The translations under genes were made by a program, and so were the position numbers. From contig JAUILU010000001.1 of the NCBI GenBank assembly GCA_030432905.1, positions 558,001-622,000 of the forward strand: a DNA stretch of 64,000 nt, in the 5' to 3' direction. The notes under the pieces were generated by a model. It made no database searches. It was not told where the DNA came from and saw nothing but the letters and a program-made list of their open reading frames with translations. Origin of the DNA: Phycisphaerae bacterium (GTDB lineage: Bacteria; Planctomycetota; Phycisphaerae; Phycisphaerales; UBA1924). Of this stretch, positions 52,261 through 60,999 are shown one piece after another (the first letter of the stretch is position 1; each line of letters starts with the position of its first letter).

Positions 52261-53325
52261 TTAGACGACGGCTTCGGCGACCCGTGCTCCCTTTGCGATC
52301 ATCACCTCGCCCATATCGGGCCATTCGTAGGCTGAGCCGATGAGCCCATCCTTCAGCTTCTTCTCCTTCGCCTGGAGCTTCGCGATCTCCTGCTCCAGCT
52401 TTCGCAACTCAGACCTCTTCTTGGCTTCGGGGTCATTTTCCTCGAAGAAAACGTCCCACTGGCCGATCGTCTCATCAACTTCACCAAAGACTTCTTGGAC
52501 GGACCTCTTGAACTCTTCAGCGGTCATCTGATGGCGGGCATACTCGATCATGGTCGCGAGTACCCACTGTCGGGACTTCGCATCAATCGCATTCTGCCAA
52601 CCCGTCAAATGAGGGATGTTCCAGTCGTCCACCACGATACTAATGGCCATGTTGGGACGATCTTCGAGAGTACCGCCGCAAATGCGCGCAAGGCTGCGCT
52701 TCGTCTGATTCATGGAGGACTCGAACTCACGAAGCACCTTGCGGTCAGGCTGCATGCCACGAACACGTGCCGGGGGCTTGGTCAGGTACGGAAACGGATC
52801 GTCGATGATCTCGATATTCTCCGGGGGGGTCCAAGCCTCGCGAGCAGCAGGTTGCAGGATTTCAGCATCGATGAGCGCTTGCTGAACAGGGTTCTTTGCA
52901 TCACTCTTCTTGGCTTGGAGAATCGCATCAACAGCCTTCAGGGGATCAATGTCTGTCGGCATCTTCTCCAAGTACTGATAGGCGTAGTAGAGATCCGTGA
53001 AAGTCACGATGCGCTTGCGAAGCGTCTGACGAACATCGGTCTTGAACGCTGTCGCAACGGATGCCATCTTGGAGAGATAGCTCTTCTTGAACTCCGAGAT
53101 CCGGGCGATGTCGTCAAGCGTGTAGAGCGTCTCCAGGCCATCAGTTCCAATGAATGCAAGGCCCAGCCACTCGTTGATCGCATCACCCTGCTTGAATCGA
53201 AGGGTGAGGCGACTGCCCTCCGCAGAGCGAACCGTTTGAAGCAGGCTCTTGACTCGCCGCGAGTCTTCTTCAGCCACCTCAACTCGCGCATTCGACTGCT
53301 TCGGGTTCTTGGAATCGGATGCCAT
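52261..53325 (-). CDS. unknown island protein with C-terminal coiled coil
   Basis: 354 residues, soluble and charged, codon use normal for the island. The N-terminal part includes RLTLRFKQGDAINEWLGLAF, and the middle contains TFTDLYYAYQYLEKMP and a Pro-rich PPARVRGMQPDRKVL. AISIVVDDWNIPHLTGWQNA resembles no motif I know. Residues ~308-335 form a coiled coil (KRSELRKLEQEIAKLQAKEK). GAAAGGAG lies upstream of the ATG at 53325. It is followed by the unknown gene at 51500. The function is not recognised; structural or partition-type roles are only guesses. Confidence 0.6.
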   Translation of the reverse strand: MASDSKNPKQSNARVEVAEEDSRRVKSLLQTVRSAEGSRLTLRFKQGDAINEWLGLAFIGTDGLETLYTLDDIARISEFKKSYLSKMASVATAFKTDVRQTLRKRIVTFTDLYYAYQYLEKMPTDIDPLKAVDAILQAKKSDAKNPVQQALIDAEILQPAAREAWTPPENIEIIDDPFPYLTKPPARVRGMQPDRKVLREFESSMNQTKRSLARICGGTLEDRPNMAISIVVDDWNIPHLTGWQNAIDAKSRQWVLATMIEYARHQMTAEEFKRSVQEVFGEVDETIGQWDVFFEENDPEAKKRSELRKLEQEIAKLQAKEKKLKDGLIGSAYEWPDMGEVMIAKGARVAEAVV

Positions 53326-53577
53326 GTCAGGCTCCTTTCAGGGCCGCAGGCGATTCCGGGCTGGACGCACGTCTGGCACCTCGGATCATTTGGCCCTTCC
53401 CATCACCTCGCGCCCTGTACATGTCAGTACCCAAAAGAAAATCGCTCTCCAATACCAATGAACGGGGAAAATTCCCAGATCGTTAGGGTATTGATTGCCC
53501 AGGCATGCTAAATCCAGCCCGCTTTGGAGCCCCTGCGAGGGGGTCACAAACAAGGCCCGTGCCGCTCAACCCATTGG

Positions 53578-53916
53578 GTGGACCAATGCCTATCCAGCCT
53601 GATCGAGGAACTCGCCGAGCAACTCCGTCTGCTTCGGCACGGGGGAACTCCCCGCCTTCTGTCTCTTGATGCAGCGGGCTCCGTCCTTGGTGTTTCCGAG
53701 CGGACGCTACGGCGCTACATCGAAAAGGGTTGGGTTCGTACCGTCCAACTTCCTGCTGGCGATGGTCAGCGCGCCATCCTCAGAATCGACACGGCAGACC
53801 TCGATGCGTTTATCGAGTCGAGGAAGGGCGAAGCTTCATCGGCACTGACGAGGTCAACAGCCGAACCCGTTTATGCAGTTCCTCGATCGTCCTCATCCAG
53901 GAAGGAGAGGGCCTGA
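53578..53916 (+). CDS. excisionase-like helix-turn-helix protein
   Basis: 112 residues from a GTG at 53578; a TTG at 53524 is possible. LLSLDAAGSVLGVSERTLRRYIEKGWV then LRIDTADLDAFIESRKG is an HTH_17/excisionase (MerR-like) domain at about 30-85. It converges with the integrase gene and overlaps its 3' end by 46 nt. Such placement fits a recombination directionality factor, in which antisense transcription across the integrase end could add control. The start is the least certain part. Confidence 0.65.
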   Translation: MDQCLSSLIEELAEQLRLLRHGGTPRLLSLDAAGSVLGVSERTLRRYIEKGWVRTVQLPAGDGQRAILRIDTADLDAFIESRKGEASSALTRSTAEPVYAVPRSSSSRKERA

Positions 53917-55172
53917 CGGAACGCCCGAAGCGATTCCCACATCACATCCCATCGACGATTGGCATAGAAGCGATTCATCTCGCCTCCGGGCTCGCCATGC
54001 GAGAGGAACATCTCGCTGGCTTCCAATCCACTTTGCTGTTTGATCCAGTTGCCCGCCGTCTTACGGAGGAAGCGAAAGCCAAGCCGCCGGACCTGCTCCT
54101 CATCTGTCTTTGCGAGCGTCCTCTTCCAAGCCTCATAGACAGCGTCCCGCCGGTAATCGCCGACCCGAACCAGCGGCAAGCCCTTCTGGTTCAGGAGCCA
54201 TCGCTTCTCCGGATTCATCGGAGCCTTGTTGGCATTCAGTGCCAGCGCCGTCTCTGGCCAAACAACCCATCTGGCCATGACATCTGTCTTGGATCGACTC
54301 TTGAATGCGAAGGGTTCATCTGCTCGGAGATCGAAGTTGAATGTCTTGGCGTCGGAAATCTCCTTGCTCGTCCATCCAAAGTTGAGCGCGAGCAGCATGT
54401 AGAGACGAACCCGCTCGGGCGCAGCGGCCCAGATTGCCGCGAGTTCATCGATCCCAAAGGTCTTCACTTCCCCATTGATCGCCTGCAAAGCGTGAAGCTC
54501 TTCCTCTTCGACCGTGCGCAGCTTTCGCCAGTTGATCTTGAATAACTTCTCGAATCCCGGCGGTCGGACGTATCCTGTACCGGGCAGTTCGTCTTCCACA
54601 TAGCGGAACACCGCCTTCAACTGCTTGACGAGGTCTCTGGCAACACGGATGCTCATCTGACGGTTCTCGCTCGTTCTGAGTCGCTGCGGCGACCTCTTCG
54701 GGCGAGCGACAAAGAACTCAACCGCCTGACGAATCTGCTGCGGTGAGACGTTGGAGAGGAGCGTCATGCCGCTGATGGATCGATGCAGCCAATCAAGCTG
54801 GAAGCTCACCGTGTTGCGATACGAGGCGCTCACGAGCCCGAGTTCGCACCGCCGCCGGACATCCTCTCGATAGAGTTCGATCGCATCGCCCACCGTGAGC
54901 TTCGAGGCGTTGACCATCCTGATCGCGTCGCGATCGTCATCACGCTTGTTCGACGCTCGCATCTGCGGCCAAACGACGTGCCCCTGCTCCTTGAGCGATT
55001 CCCATTCAGCAACGAGCGCCAAGGCCCGACGTTTCGCCGTCCGCTCATCTGGGCCAAGGTAATGCACCTTGGGCGAGGGCTGACCGTTGCGGCCAACTTG
55101 CTTACCGATCTGCTTCCGAAACTGGCCGCTCGGTTCGTGCCAGGTGACCTTGATGTCAGCGCCTCGTGCCAT
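53871..55172 (-). CDS. divergent tyrosine recombinase: integrase of the tRNA-Pro island
   Basis: 433 residues from the ATG at 55172 (a GTG 4 codons upstream is also possible). The N-terminal arm-binding region is ~1-90, the core-binding SAM-like region ~95-200, and the catalytic region ~235-415. Candidate active-site residues are R370 (FRFLRKTAGNW), H392 (FLSHGEPGG) and Y403 (MNRFYANRRW). The usual first Arg of box A is not present: NFGWTSKEI replaces xxGLRxSEI, and Phe stands where the box-B His is expected. Planctomycete integrases of this divergent type are common. It lies 155 nt from the tRNA-Pro end used as att site, which identifies it as the island's integrase. Confidence 0.88.
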   Translation of the reverse strand: MARGADIKVTWHEPSGQFRKQIGKQVGRNGQPSPKVHYLGPDERTAKRRALALVAEWESLKEQGHVVWPQMRASNKRDDDRDAIRMVNASKLTVGDAIELYREDVRRRCELGLVSASYRNTVSFQLDWLHRSISGMTLLSNVSPQQIRQAVEFFVARPKRSPQRLRTSENRQMSIRVARDLVKQLKAVFRYVEDELPGTGYVRPPGFEKLFKINWRKLRTVEEEELHALQAINGEVKTFGIDELAAIWAAAPERVRLYMLLALNFGWTSKEISDAKTFNFDLRADEPFAFKSRSKTDVMARWVVWPETALALNANKAPMNPEKRWLLNQKGLPLVRVGDYRRDAVYEAWKRTLAKTDEEQVRRLGFRFLRKTAGNWIKQQSGLEASEMFLSHGEPGGEMNRFYANRRWDVMWESLRAFRQALSFLDEDDRGTA

Positions 55173-55224
55173 AACTACAGGCACTTGGTACGGCGATGGG
55201 GAGTGATCGACAAGAGGCGAAGCC

Positions 55225-55254
55225 GGTAATTTGGCGATTCAACGCCTGATTACC
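55225..55254. repeat. inverted repeat between integrase start and att site
   Basis: GGTAAT-TT-GGCG, a 6-nt loop, then CGCC-TG-ATTACC: two perfectly paired blocks with a symmetric mismatch. It sits 53 nt upstream of the integrase start and 72 nt from attR, where integrase arm sites or an autoregulatory operator are expected. Confidence 0.5.
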
Positions 55255-55325
55255 TGCTCTTGGCTTGGTCACAACAGAGCCAGCGAAAAAGCGGAAGCCC
55301 CTTGTCTCCAAGGACTTCCGCTGCG

Positions 55326-55369
55326 AATCGGGGTGAGAGGATTTGAACCTCCGACCTTCTCGTCCCGAA
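55326..55369 (-). repeat. attR: 44-bp repeat inside the tRNA-Pro gene
   Basis: Identical to 31245-31288. It covers the tRNA from anticodon-loop position 32 to the discriminator base plus two downstream bases. Recombination between the two copies would excise a 24,081-bp circle and leave the tRNA intact. Confidence 0.93.
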
Positions 55370-55401
55370 CGAGACGCGCTACCAAGCTGCGCTACACCCC
55401 G
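55328..55401 (-). tRNA. tRNA-Pro(CGG)
   Basis: 74 nt. The acceptor arms CGGGGTG and CACCCCG pair fully. The D-arm is GCGC/GCGC, the anticodon stem TCTCG/CGAGA with loop TTCGGGA (anticodon CGG at 55365-55367), and the T-arm GGAGG/CCTCT with loop TTCAAAT (one G-T pair). CCA is not encoded. The gene is intact despite the insertion at its 3' end. A TATAGT box lies about 14 nt upstream (55415-55420) on the minus strand. Confidence 0.97.
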
Positions 55402-55464
55402 GAAAGTGCCCATGACTATAACCACGCCCACGGCCCGGTTTCTACTGGGTCAGTCACCGATCTA

Positions 55465-56262
55465 TCAATCTAAATCTCGGGTCTCCGCCGGGTACCTAGG
55501 CGTGGATGTCATCGAGTAGACGTTGTCCTCCCGGGTGCCCGGGTCGCCGTCGGGGCCGGCAGAGTAGAAGTAGACCCGCTCGTTCTGGCAGATCCCCTCG
55601 TCGGCATCCCCGACATAGTCCTCAACGCCAGTGTGATCAAACGGGCGGAACGACCGGCGGAAGTTGATGTTGCTCGACTGCGTCGGGTGTACCTGAGTCA
55701 CGGACAGGTTGTCGCGAGCAACCGGAGCCCCTGTCTTGTCATGGAACACACCGAACCCGCCGTCGAACGACGGGTGCACTGCTCGGATCGGCCTGTCCCA
55801 CTGATCCGTCAGCGTGACGCCACGAAGCGGGTCCATACTTGTCTCTGCAATCACAACATCGCGGATCGTCGAGCTATCCAAGCCGCCCCATCGCCCGCCG
55901 CTGTCGCCGAGGAACTGATCGCCCGCGGCCAAGAACCTCGCGAGCGAATCGATCGGGAGATCTTCCTTCGTCACACCATCGCCGCTTTCACGTCCGTCAA
56001 GAACGGGCAGCTCAAAGTCCTCGCCCGCATACTCGGTCTTGAACGAGCGGTACTGGCTCTTGTCCACGCCGGCATCATCGAGATCGGAGAGATAGCCCTC
56101 AAGCAATTGGATCGTGTTCTGCGTCGTTGCTGCCCGGCTCGATTCGATCACACCGTTACCCACCGCGAGACCGATCCCTGCCAACACCGCGATGATGCCG
56201 ATCACGACGAGTAGTTCAATCAGCGTAAACGCGGATAGGCGACCAGTTCGAATGCGAGCCAT
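55465..56262 (-). CDS. prepilin-type N-terminal cleavage/methylation domain protein
   Basis: 265 residues from the ATG at 56262 (GGAG upstream); the longer frame runs backwards into secA and is spurious. The start [20 protein letters not shown] is a class III signal followed by a hydrophobic helix to about 35. The C-terminus has VYFYSAGPDGDPGTREDN, a type II secretion GspG-like calcium-loop motif (SxGPDG). The soluble body is unlike the other two pseudopilin-like proteins of the window. It starts 89 nt after the secA stop and is probably read from the same promoter region. Confidence 0.85.
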   Translation of the reverse strand: MARIRTGRLSAFTLIELLVVIGIIAVLAGIGLAVGNGVIESSRAATTQNTIQLLEGYLSDLDDAGVDKSQYRSFKTEYAGEDFELPVLDGRESGDGVTKEDLPIDSLARFLAAGDQFLGDSGGRWGGLDSSTIRDVVIAETSMDPLRGVTLTDQWDRPIRAVHPSFDGGFGVFHDKTGAPVARDNLSVTQVHPTQSSNINFRRSFRPFDHTGVEDYVGDADEGICQNERVYFYSAGPDGDPGTREDNVYSMTSTPRYPAETRDLD

Positions 56263-56351
56263 GTGTCTGTCTCCTGCTGCCACCGGGCTGGTACGCCCAG
56301 CATACCAGCCCCTCATACATACGACCGGCAACCTGACAAAGATCCCTACTT

Positions 56352-59300
56352 TCAAGCCTGATTTTGCGGCGGACCGCCCGCTGGCGGGCCTTGGGGCGGG
56401 GGTGCCTGCCCGATGCCGGGCCCGGCGATCGACGATCCGAAGAACCCGCCACCCGCGCCGGCGCCAACAGGCTGACGCTGCTGCTGAGGCGGTGGAGCCG
56501 CGGCGGCCGGATTGATCCGAGCCTTGTAGACGTACTCCGCCACGCGTTCCTGGATGTCTGTCAGCATCTCGCCGAACAGCTCCGAGCCCTGCTTCTTGTA
56601 CGCGATCTTCGGGTCCTGCTGGGCGAACGCCTGGTAGTTGATGCCGTCGCGGAGCTGGTCCATCGCGTAGAGATGGTCCTTCCACGCCTGGTCAAGCGTG
56701 TCGAGCATGACGGTCGTTTCGAGCTGCAGAAGCTCCGGGCGAAGCCTCGTCTCGACCAGTCCGCGCGCCGCGGCGTGGAACTCGTCCTGATCGAGCCAGG
56801 CCAACCAGTCGGGTGACTTCGCGTCGTACTTGTCTTCGAGATACGAATCCAGACTCTCAACATCGTCGTGCTGGGAAACCTCGTCGAGCGCCGACTGCAG
56901 CTTGCCGTCCTCGAACCACTTGGTGATGCCCTCTTCGAGCGTTCCCCGGATCTTCGCCGGCCCAGCCTGACGCACCTCGTCAGGATCGAGCGTCATGTCG
57001 TACCGGGTCTTGCCCCAGTTGACCAACGCCTCCAGCGCTTCCTGCGGCGACTGACGCATGCCCATCACCGTCATCGCCAGCGCGTAGTCGATCGGGTACT
57101 CAACCTCGCGCATCTGGTACCGGCGTCGTGCCCGCTCGCACAGCTTGTCGCGCGGACGCTCGTCGCCCGAGTCCATCGCCGCCCGGATCTCTTCTTTGTT
57201 GGATTCGATGCCGAACTTCGTCTTCGCCCAAGCAACCAGACGCTCAACGCCGTAGTCAGGATCGACGTACTCAGCGAGCTTCCCGAGATCCGCCGCGTCG
57301 ATCTTCCGCTCCGACGCCTCGACCAGCCGATCCTGCACCGCGCGACGCGATGCCTGGTCAGCCTCCGCAAGCTCGCCGACGTCCAGATCCATGTCGAAGT
57401 GCGTCTTGGCCCAGGTCACCAGACCCGCCGAGTCGAAATCAACAACGACTTCCGATCCCTCGGCGGAAATGTATTCGCCGAGCGTCACGTCGATCATCGC
57501 CCGCGCATCGGACTTGGCATCCTCGCGGATCCGCTTGTCCATCTCGTCGCGGTCCCGGCCGCGGAGCCGCTCGACGCTGATCGTCATGTCCAGTTTCTCG
57601 CGCGTCAGCTCGATGGCGCAGCGCGCCGGGTAGTCCTTCGAGAGGTACTCGGAGCACGCATCATCGATGCACTCGTCGATGTACTCAAGAATCAGGTCCT
57701 TCACGTCGCGGCTCTCGAGCGCCCGCTGGCGGATGCTGTAGAAACGCTGACGCTGGTGCTCCATGACCTCGTCGTACTCGAGAATATTCTTCCGGCCCAT
57801 GAAGTTGCGTTCTTCGATCTTCCGCTGCGCCTTCTCGACGCTCTTGGAAAGAATCGGGTGCTCGATCGCGTCGCCCTCTTTCATACCGAGCCGCGACAGC
57901 ACGCGCATCGTGGTCTCGCCCGCGAACATCTTCATCAGGTCGTCTTCGAGTGAGACAAAGAACCGGCTCGAACCGTTGTCGCCCTGACGGCCGCTTCGAC
58001 CCCGGAGCTGGTTGTCGATGCGTCGGCTCTCGTGCCGCTCCGTGCCGATCACGTGCAGCCCGCCGAGCGTCTCGATCGTGTCGTACCAGCGGATGTTGTG
58101 TAGCGAGCTCCGGCCCGACGCATCAAGCTCTTCGCGTAGCTCATCCGCCTCGGCCCTTGCGATCTGCTTCGGGCTCAGCCAGGTGTTCTTCTCCGCCCAG
58201 TGGCGCAGCAACTGAAGCTCCAATTCATCGAACGCCATCTCCTCGGCATCACGCTTCTTCAGGCCAAGCTCCGTTGAGGCGACCTTGCGATACACGTCCT
58301 CGCGAAGCTCATCCTGCGACGACTCGACCGTCAGCTTCCGCGAGCACAGCCCACGCTTGAGCCAGTGCTCAAGAAGCTGCTCACGCGAAACCTTGCCGAG
58401 CTTGATGTCCGTGCCTCGGCCCGCCATGTTCGTCGCGATCATCACCGCGCCGAGCTGGCCCGCGTTCTCGACGATGTGCGCCTCGCGCTCGTGCTGCTTC
58501 GCGTTGAGGATCTCGTGCTTGATGCCGTACTTGCGTGTGAGCATCTGCGCAAGAAGCTCGGACTTCTCAACGCTCGTCGTACCGACCAAGATCGGCCGGC
58601 CCGCATCGTGGAACGCCTTGATCTCGTCAACGATCGAGTCCCACTTGTCTTTCTCTCGCATGAACATGAGGTCATCGAAATCGCCACGGACGACCGGCTT
58701 GTTGGTCGGGATCGAGACCACATCGAGGTGGTAGATGTCGTGGAATTCCTGGGCCTCGGTGTCCGCCGTGCCCGTCATGCCCGCAAGCCGCTTGTACATC
58801 TTGAAGAAGTTCTGGATGGTGATCGTCGCGACCGTCTGCGTTTCCTGCTTAATCGGCACGCTCTCTTTGCACTCGATCGCCTGGTGCAGACCGTCGGACC
58901 ACTGCCGCCCCACCATCGGCCGACCCGTGAACGTGTCGACGATCACAATCGTCGGCTCGGTGCGCCCGGTTTGCTGGTTGGGCATGTTCATCACGACGTA
59001 GTCGCGGTCCTTCTGGTACACCGCGTGCGCCCGGAGCGACTGCTCAAGAAGGTGAGGGATATCCGTGTTCTCGCCGACGTAGAACGAACCGACGCCCGCC
59101 GACTTCTGCGCGTGCGCGATGCCGTCGTGCGTCAGGTGGACCTGTTTGCGGTCCATCTGGATCTCGTAGTACTGCACGTGCTGATCGCGCGCGGATTCAA
59201 GTCCGGGCAGATCCTTCTTGATCGCCTCGAGCTGCTTCAGCATCTCCGGCACCCGGGACTTGTCTTTCGCCTGGCGGATATCGCCCTCGAGCCCCTTGAT

Positions 59301-60365
59301 CTTCTCTAGGCACGACTGGACCTTGTTCTCCTGCTCCTGCCAGGGCTTCTGCTTCTCAAGAAGCTCCGCCGCGAGCTTGTCGGCAAGGTCGTACCTCGGC
59401 TGCGAGTCGTGTGCCGCGCCCGAAATGATCAGCGGCGTCCTCGCCTCGTCGATCAGCACGCTGTCCACTTCGTCAACGATCGCAAAGTCGCGACGACGCT
59501 GCACCTGCTGGTTCACGTTCCGCTTCATGTTGTCGCGGAGGTAGTCAAAGCCGAACTCGCTCGTAGTGCCGTAGACCGCGTCGCACATGTACATCACACG
59601 CTTGACCGGCTCTGGCTGCATGTGCTGCGGGTGGATCGCGCCGACGGTCATGCCAGCGCCGTAGAAGAATGGGAACGTCCAGTCACGGTCGCGCTGCACG
59701 AGGTAGTCGTTGACCGTCACGACGTGCACTTTCTCGCCCTTCACACTCGCCCAGTACGCGGCAAGCGGCGCGACGATCGTCTTGCCCTCACCCGTCTTCA
59801 TCTCGGCGATCTTGCCTTGGCTCAGCACCATCGAACCGATCAGCTGAACATCGAACGGCCTGGCGCGGAACGGTGGCCGCGATTCCGGGTACAGCTCGCG
59901 GACCGCCTCGTAGTACCCGACCGGCAGCTCAACAAACCTCCAAGCGGGCGTCGGCTCGGCACACCCGAGGAAATCTCCCTCCGGCGCACCGGGTTCCATC
60001 TCAGCAGCCTGCTGGATCGCCTTGTCGTACCAGCCCCTTGCTTCGCTGCCCAGCTTGCTCGGATCAAACCCCGACTCCGGGTTGAGCGTGTTGCGGATAC
60101 CGACGTTACGGTCCATGACCTCACGCGCCACCGCGATGGCCTCGATCATGATGTCGTCTTCGTTGCCGCCCTGCTTCAGACGCTCGCCCAGTTCGTCGCG
60201 CTTACCGCGGAGTGCCTCGTCGGTCAGCTGGCGGACCTCGGCCTCCATGGCGTTGATCCGATCCACGCGCGTGGTGTACTTCTTGACGAACCGGTCGTTC
60301 CGCGAGCCGATCATCTTGTTGAGGATCGGGCCGATGACAGGGATGCCCTGGTCTGCTTTAGCCAT
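56352..60365 (-). CDS. secA: preprotein translocase ATPase SecA, enlarged
   Basis: 1337 residues, against about 900 in E. coli. Walker A MKTGEGKT (189-196), motif II region VDEVDSVLIDEARTPLIISG (about 274-293), motif VI region TNMAGRGTDIKLG, HDHR-type IGTERHESRRIDNQLRGRSGRQGD. The scaffold and wing domains follow. About 400 extra residues lie mainly between the scaffold and the end, including three repeats centred on WAKTHFDMD, WAKTKFGIE and WGKTRYDMT (about 983, 1046 and 1115). The C-terminus is Pro/Gly/Gln-rich and lacks the usual zinc-binding CxCx8CH tail. As the essential motor of Sec export it would serve the many exported proteins of this organism. Confidence 0.95.
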   Translation of the reverse strand: MAKADQGIPVIGPILNKMIGSRNDRFVKKYTTRVDRINAMEAEVRQLTDEALRGKRDELGERLKQGGNEDDIMIEAIAVAREVMDRNVGIRNTLNPESGFDPSKLGSEARGWYDKAIQQAAEMEPGAPEGDFLGCAEPTPAWRFVELPVGYYEAVRELYPESRPPFRARPFDVQLIGSMVLSQGKIAEMKTGEGKTIVAPLAAYWASVKGEKVHVVTVNDYLVQRDRDWTFPFFYGAGMTVGAIHPQHMQPEPVKRVMYMCDAVYGTTSEFGFDYLRDNMKRNVNQQVQRRRDFAIVDEVDSVLIDEARTPLIISGAAHDSQPRYDLADKLAAELLEKQKPWQEQENKVQSCLEKIKGLEGDIRQAKDKSRVPEMLKQLEAIKKDLPGLESARDQHVQYYEIQMDRKQVHLTHDGIAHAQKSAGVGSFYVGENTDIPHLLEQSLRAHAVYQKDRDYVVMNMPNQQTGRTEPTIVIVDTFTGRPMVGRQWSDGLHQAIECKESVPIKQETQTVATITIQNFFKMYKRLAGMTGTADTEAQEFHDIYHLDVVSIPTNKPVVRGDFDDLMFMREKDKWDSIVDEIKAFHDAGRPILVGTTSVEKSELLAQMLTRKYGIKHEILNAKQHEREAHIVENAGQLGAVMIATNMAGRGTDIKLGKVSREQLLEHWLKRGLCSRKLTVESSQDELREDVYRKVASTELGLKKRDAEEMAFDELELQLLRHWAEKNTWLSPKQIARAEADELREELDASGRSSLHNIRWYDTIETLGGLHVIGTERHESRRIDNQLRGRSGRQGDNGSSRFFVSLEDDLMKMFAGETTMRVLSRLGMKEGDAIEHPILSKSVEKAQRKIEERNFMGRKNILEYDEVMEHQRQRFYSIRQRALESRDVKDLILEYIDECIDDACSEYLSKDYPARCAIELTREKLDMTISVERLRGRDRDEMDKRIREDAKSDARAMIDVTLGEYISAEGSEVVVDFDSAGLVTWAKTHFDMDLDVGELAEADQASRRAVQDRLVEASERKIDAADLGKLAEYVDPDYGVERLVAWAKTKFGIESNKEEIRAAMDSGDERPRDKLCERARRRYQMREVEYPIDYALAMTVMGMRQSPQEALEALVNWGKTRYDMTLDPDEVRQAGPAKIRGTLEEGITKWFEDGKLQSALDEVSQHDDVESLDSYLEDKYDAKSPDWLAWLDQDEFHAAARGLVETRLRPELLQLETTVMLDTLDQAWKDHLYAMDQLRDGINYQAFAQQDPKIAYKKQGSELFGEMLTDIQERVAEYVYKARINPAAAAPPPQQQRQPVGAGAGGGFFGSSIAGPGIGQAPPPQGPPAGGPPQNQA

Positions 60366-60495
60366 TTGATTTTCTCGTTTCGGAATCCCGGCGCACTACG
60401 CCGAGCTTTGTGTCGTTCTGGGTCGTTGGCTTGTTCCGGGCACACCGCCCGAGCCACTCTCGGCGATCGCTCGCCGCGTCTCGTATGGGTTGCAA

Positions 60496-60858
60496 TCAGC
60501 TCAGAACGAAAGCCGGCGGCGGCAGATCAAGCTCGCCGCTTCTCACCATACGGTGCGCCTCAGCAACCCAAGCCTCGGACTCGAAAGCCACAAAGCCGTC
60601 GCCGAAATCAACACAATCGGAGGTATCGGGTCCCTGCTGACGAGGCTCGGCGAGCTTGGGCGCCCGGTCCGAGATCACCGTCATCGCAAGCCCGACGCCC
60701 GCGCTCCCGATCACACGCGCCGACGAAACGCCGCCGCTGGCCAAGACCATGACCGCAACCGCGAGCAGCAGCGAAGGCCCAAGCCCCGACGAAATCGGTC
60801 GGCTGACGGTCCGGGATGTGTGATTCTGGGAACCCATGAACACCCGAATCATCGACAT
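60496..60858 (-). CDS. small membrane-anchored protein of unknown function
   Basis: 120 residues from the ATG at 60858 (alternative ATG 60837). One hydrophobic segment lies at about 26-43 (LGPSLLLAVAVMVLAS), followed by a second weak one (GSAGVGLAMTVIS). The C-terminal part has DFGDGFVAFESEAWVAEAHRM. No family is recognised. It lies upstream of secA in the same direction, with 130 nt between, and is divergent from the NrdJ-tail-like gene. Confidence 0.45.
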   Translation of the reverse strand: MSMIRVFMGSQNHTSRTVSRPISSGLGPSLLLAVAVMVLASGGVSSARVIGSAGVGLAMTVISDRAPKLAEPRQQGPDTSDCVDFGDGFVAFESEAWVAEAHRMVRSGELDLPPPAFVLS

Positions 60859-60999
60859 ACCGACCCCTAAGAGCAAGCGAACTTCGTAACAGAACCTTTC
60901 TTGACGCTTCCAATTCACGATTTCGCGCCGATGCACCCGATATGGCTCGCGTCAGCAGGTCACAAATCCAATTGCACATGCCAGACGAAAGCCAAACAC

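Larger units (their letters stand above)
31245..55369. mobile_element. 24.1-kb integrative genomic island in tRNA-Pro(CGG)
   Basis: It is bounded by an exact 44-bp direct repeat (31245-31288 and 55326-55369) that equals the 3' part of the tRNA-Pro gene from the anticodon loop onward. The tRNA is intact at the right end, and only its 3' fragment is left at the left end, the normal outcome of tRNA-targeted integration. The integrase gene (53871-55172, minus) is adjacent to the tRNA. Cargo: primase, helicase-nuclease fusions, AAA+ ATPase, regulators, a second recombinase and an Argonaute fusion. No conjugation, relaxase or capsid genes are seen, so it is not self-transmissible by any machinery I can identify. 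Confidence 0.92.

Noticed and set aside
52495..53511. 338-codon plus-strand open frame
   Set aside because: It lies antisense to the 354-residue minus-strand gene, which has a better start site and more natural composition; the plus frame has no motif.
55156..55431. 91-codon minus-strand frame across the tRNA
   Set aside because: It translates through tRNA-Pro, giving the familiar spurious GVAQLGSASRSG peptide.
56286..56310. 8-bp inverted repeat GGCTGGTA/TACCAGCC between secA and the pseudopilin gene, considered as a terminator
   Set aside because: No T-tract follows on the minus strand and it lies directly before a ribosome-binding site.
59409..60752. 447-codon plus-strand frame
   Set aside because: Antisense to secA; long antisense frames are expected in GC-rich genes.
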